Assembly: GCF_021545845.1 (NCBI RefSeq)
Contig: NZ_CP088923.1
Span: 2,170,001 to 2,234,000 of the forward strand
Length of the DNA stretch: 64,000 nt
Reading direction: 5' to 3'
From: Rhodanobacter thiooxydans
Lineage (GTDB): Bacteria; Pseudomonadota; Gammaproteobacteria; Xanthomonadales; Rhodanobacteraceae
Below, piece by piece: positions 60,777 to 64,000 of this stretch. Under the pieces are notes generated by a model that was not told where the DNA came from, did not search any database, and saw only the letters and a list, made by a program, of their open reading frames with translations. The position numbers were made by a program, and so were the translations under genes. Each line of letters begins with the position of its first letter. Position 1 is the stretch's first letter.

Positions 60777-60807
60777 TTGACTCCGTACTTAGGTACGCCC
60801 TTACGCT
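60777..60807 (+). promoter_or_regulatory. merT promoter and MerR operator
   Basis: -35 TTGACT (60777-60782) and -10 TACGCT (60802-60807) with a 19-base spacer, the over-long spacing that MerR-family activators correct. The spacer carries the dyad CGTAC-TTAG-GTACG (60784-60797). Sequence and spacing agree with known mer operators such as that of Tn501. Confidence 0.9.
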
Positions 60808-60854
60808 GTCCCTGTACGGTGAACCGGATCGTCGCAATGGAAAAGGAATCACTT

Positions 60855-61205
60855 ATGTCTGCACCAAAGAAACCCAGTGGCGTACTGGTTGCCGGCGGCC
60901 TGGCCGCGATCCTGGCATCCACCTGCTGCCTGGGGCCGCTGCTGCTGGTGGCCCTCGGATTTTCTGGCGCATGGATCGGCAATCTGACCGTGCTGGAACC
61001 CTACCGTCCGTGGTTCATCGGGCTGGCGTTGGTCGCGATGTTCTTTGCCTGGCGACGCATCTTTCGTCCGGCAACTGCCTGCCAGCCGGGTGAGGTCTGC
61101 GCGATACCGCAGGTTCGGACCACCTACAAGCTCATCTTCTGGATCGTGGCCGCGCTGGTGCTGGTCGCGCTCGGATTTCCCTACGTGCTTCCCTTGTTCT
61201 ACTGA
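60855..61205 (+). CDS. merT: Mercuric ion transporter MerT
   Basis: A 116-residue inner-membrane protein with three membrane segments. The vicinal cysteine pair in the first helix (LASTCCLGPLLLVALGF) and the second pair in the cytoplasmic loop (ATACQPGEVCAIPQ) receive Hg(II) from MerP and pass it to MerA. ATG 60855 follows AAAAGGA at seven bases. First gene of merTPFA. Confidence 0.96.
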   Translation: MSAPKKPSGVLVAGGLAAILASTCCLGPLLLVALGFSGAWIGNLTVLEPYRPWFIGLALVAMFFAWRRIFRPATACQPGEVCAIPQVRTTYKLIFWIVAALVLVALGFPYVLPLFY

Positions 61206-61218
61206 TCTGGAGTTCATC

Positions 61219-61494
61219 ATGAAAAAGCTGGTTGCCGTTCTTGCACTCGCCGTCGTGACTGCCCCTGCCTGGGCCGCCACCCGGACCGTCACGCTGTCCG
61301 TGCCGGGGATGACTTGTCCGGCCTGTCCGATCACGGTGAAGAAGGCGCTCGATCGAGTAGGGGGCGTCGAGAACGTCACGGTGGCTTTCGAGCAGCGCGA
61401 GGCGGTCGTTACCTTTGACGATGCCAAGACCAGCGTCCAGCAGTTGACCACAGCTACGGCCAATGCCGGTTATCCAGCCACGGTAAGGAAATAA
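61219..61494 (+). CDS. merP: Periplasmic mercury-binding protein MerP
   Basis: A 91-residue protein with signal peptide (VAVLALAVVTAPAWA) and a single HMA domain; VPGMTCPACPITVKKAL has the Cys-x-x-Cys pair that binds Hg(II). It hands mercury to MerT and MerF. ATG 61219, 14 bases after merT. Confidence 0.96.
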   Translation: MKKLVAVLALAVVTAPAWAATRTVTLSVPGMTCPACPITVKKALDRVGGVENVTVAFEQREAVVTFDDAKTSVQQLTTATANAGYPATVRK

Positions 61495-61497
61495 GAC

Positions 61498-63565
<2,068 letters not shown>

Positions 63566-63603
63566 GCGAGACGGTCGGGTTGTGGGTGTGTGCCAGCCAT
63601 GGC

Positions 63604-64000
63604 TCACGAGCGCCTTCGGGTCAGGGCCGTTTTTCTCACACGGTCCGGGGCAGGTGGTGTCGTTTGATATGTGGATTCCATCTCCAGGATCGGGCAGGAA
63701 CCGTCGACACGGGTGCACAGATTCAGCAGGAGGCGCAGTTCGTCGCGCAAATGGCGCAAGGTGCGCAGACGCTGGGTCACGGCATCGAGCTTGCCATGAG
63801 CCAGACGACGTGCTTCCGCGCGCGCCGTGGCCGGATGGTCGCGTAGTTCCAGAAGCTGTCGGATCTCGGCCAGCGAGAAGTCCATGGCCTGCGCGCGGGC
63901 GATGAAGCGCAGGCGTTCGAGGTCAGTTTCGGTGTAGGCGCGCCGTCCGCCGCCGTCGCGCAACACGCGGCGCATCAGTCCGATGCGTTCGTAATAGCGC
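63604..64000 (-). CDS. MerR-family metal-type regulator, C-terminal part
   Basis: At least 132 residues of a MerR-family protein cut by the right edge; the start lies outside. Visible are the end of the helix-turn-helix (RYYERIGLM), TDLERLRFIARAQAMDFSLA, a dimerisation helix and a C-terminal loop LCTRVDGSCPILEMES with two cysteines in the style of metal-sensing members (Zn, Pb, Cu, Cd types). It is convergent with merA (38-base gap), so it is a second regulator next to the mer operon, not its MerR. Which metal it senses cannot be told. Confidence 0.82.
   Translation of the reverse strand, partial: RYYERIGLMRRVLRDGGGRRAYTETDLERLRFIARAQAMDFSLAEIRQLLELRDHPATARAEARRLAHGKLDAVTQRLRTLRHLRDELRLLLNLCTRVDGSCPILEMESTYQTTPPAPDRVRKTALTRRRS

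Overview
The window reads as a GC-rich gammaproteobacterial chromosome from the Xanthomonadales, most like a Rhodanobacter/Dyella-type member of the Rhodanobacteraceae. Pointers are the family resemblance of the proteins, an rpfE-recJ pair lying close to prfB-lysS as in the Xanthomonas rpf region, a large TonB-dependent sugar receptor paired with a LacI regulator and a sugar transporter, and a lexA2-imuA-imuB-dnaE2 mutagenesis cassette. No plasmid, phage or transposase gene is visible. All identifications come from reading the sequence; no database search was run.

Layout. 1-4.1 kb: a carbohydrate uptake locus (partial TonB receptor, paired operators, LacI regulator, MFS transporter). 4.1-8.5 kb: tRNA-Leu(CAG), rnr-rlmB-small membrane protein, and a guanidine-II riboswitch with its guanidinium exporter. 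8.5-15.5 kb: the phosphate regulon pstS-pstC-pstA-pstB-phoU, RNase T and a Pho-box-controlled phosphate porin. 15.6-21.4 kb: nudJ-mnmA-hflD, clpS-clpA, infA and a PHA-granule-type protein. 21.5-29.7 kb: an FHA protein, serC-pheA-aroA, kdsB and uvrC-pgsA. 29.8-31.1 kb: tRNA-Gly x2, tRNA-Cys, an HU-like protein and tRNA-Leu(TAA). 31.1-35.0 kb: a TraB-like membrane protein and the agmatine-to-putrescine pair aguA/aguB. 35.2-46.9 kb: an ABC-F protein, rpfE-recJ, asnB behind an Asn-rich leader peptide, prfB with its programmed frameshift, a secreted 11-residue-repeat protein, lysS, a thioesterase, a YciI protein and a BolA protein. 47-52.5 kb: smc, zipA, msrA/msrB. 53-60 kb: the lexA2-imuA-imuB-dnaE2 cassette and a LigD polymerase fragment. 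60.2-64 kb: a merR/merTPFA mercury operon and a second, partial MerR-type regulator.

The main points of interest are regulatory and repeat-based. (1) asnB is preceded by a short ORF with eight Asn codons in eleven, then a strong intrinsic terminator, with the competing hairpins expected of ribosome-mediated attenuation by tRNA-Asn charging. (2) recJ carries two in-frame copies of one palindromic element that encode nearly the same 17-residue peptide, and the base changes between copies preserve the hairpins. (3) A modular hairpin-rich repeat occurs three times, each copy starting at the stop codon of the gene before it (serC, kdsB, merR). The copy beside merR is cut short exactly where a LigD gene has lost its nuclease and ligase domains.

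Translational coupling is common: many genes overlap by ATGA, GTGA or TTGA, and GTG or TTG starts are frequent (pstS, serC, aroA, mnmA, recJ, rnr, the thioesterase, merF).
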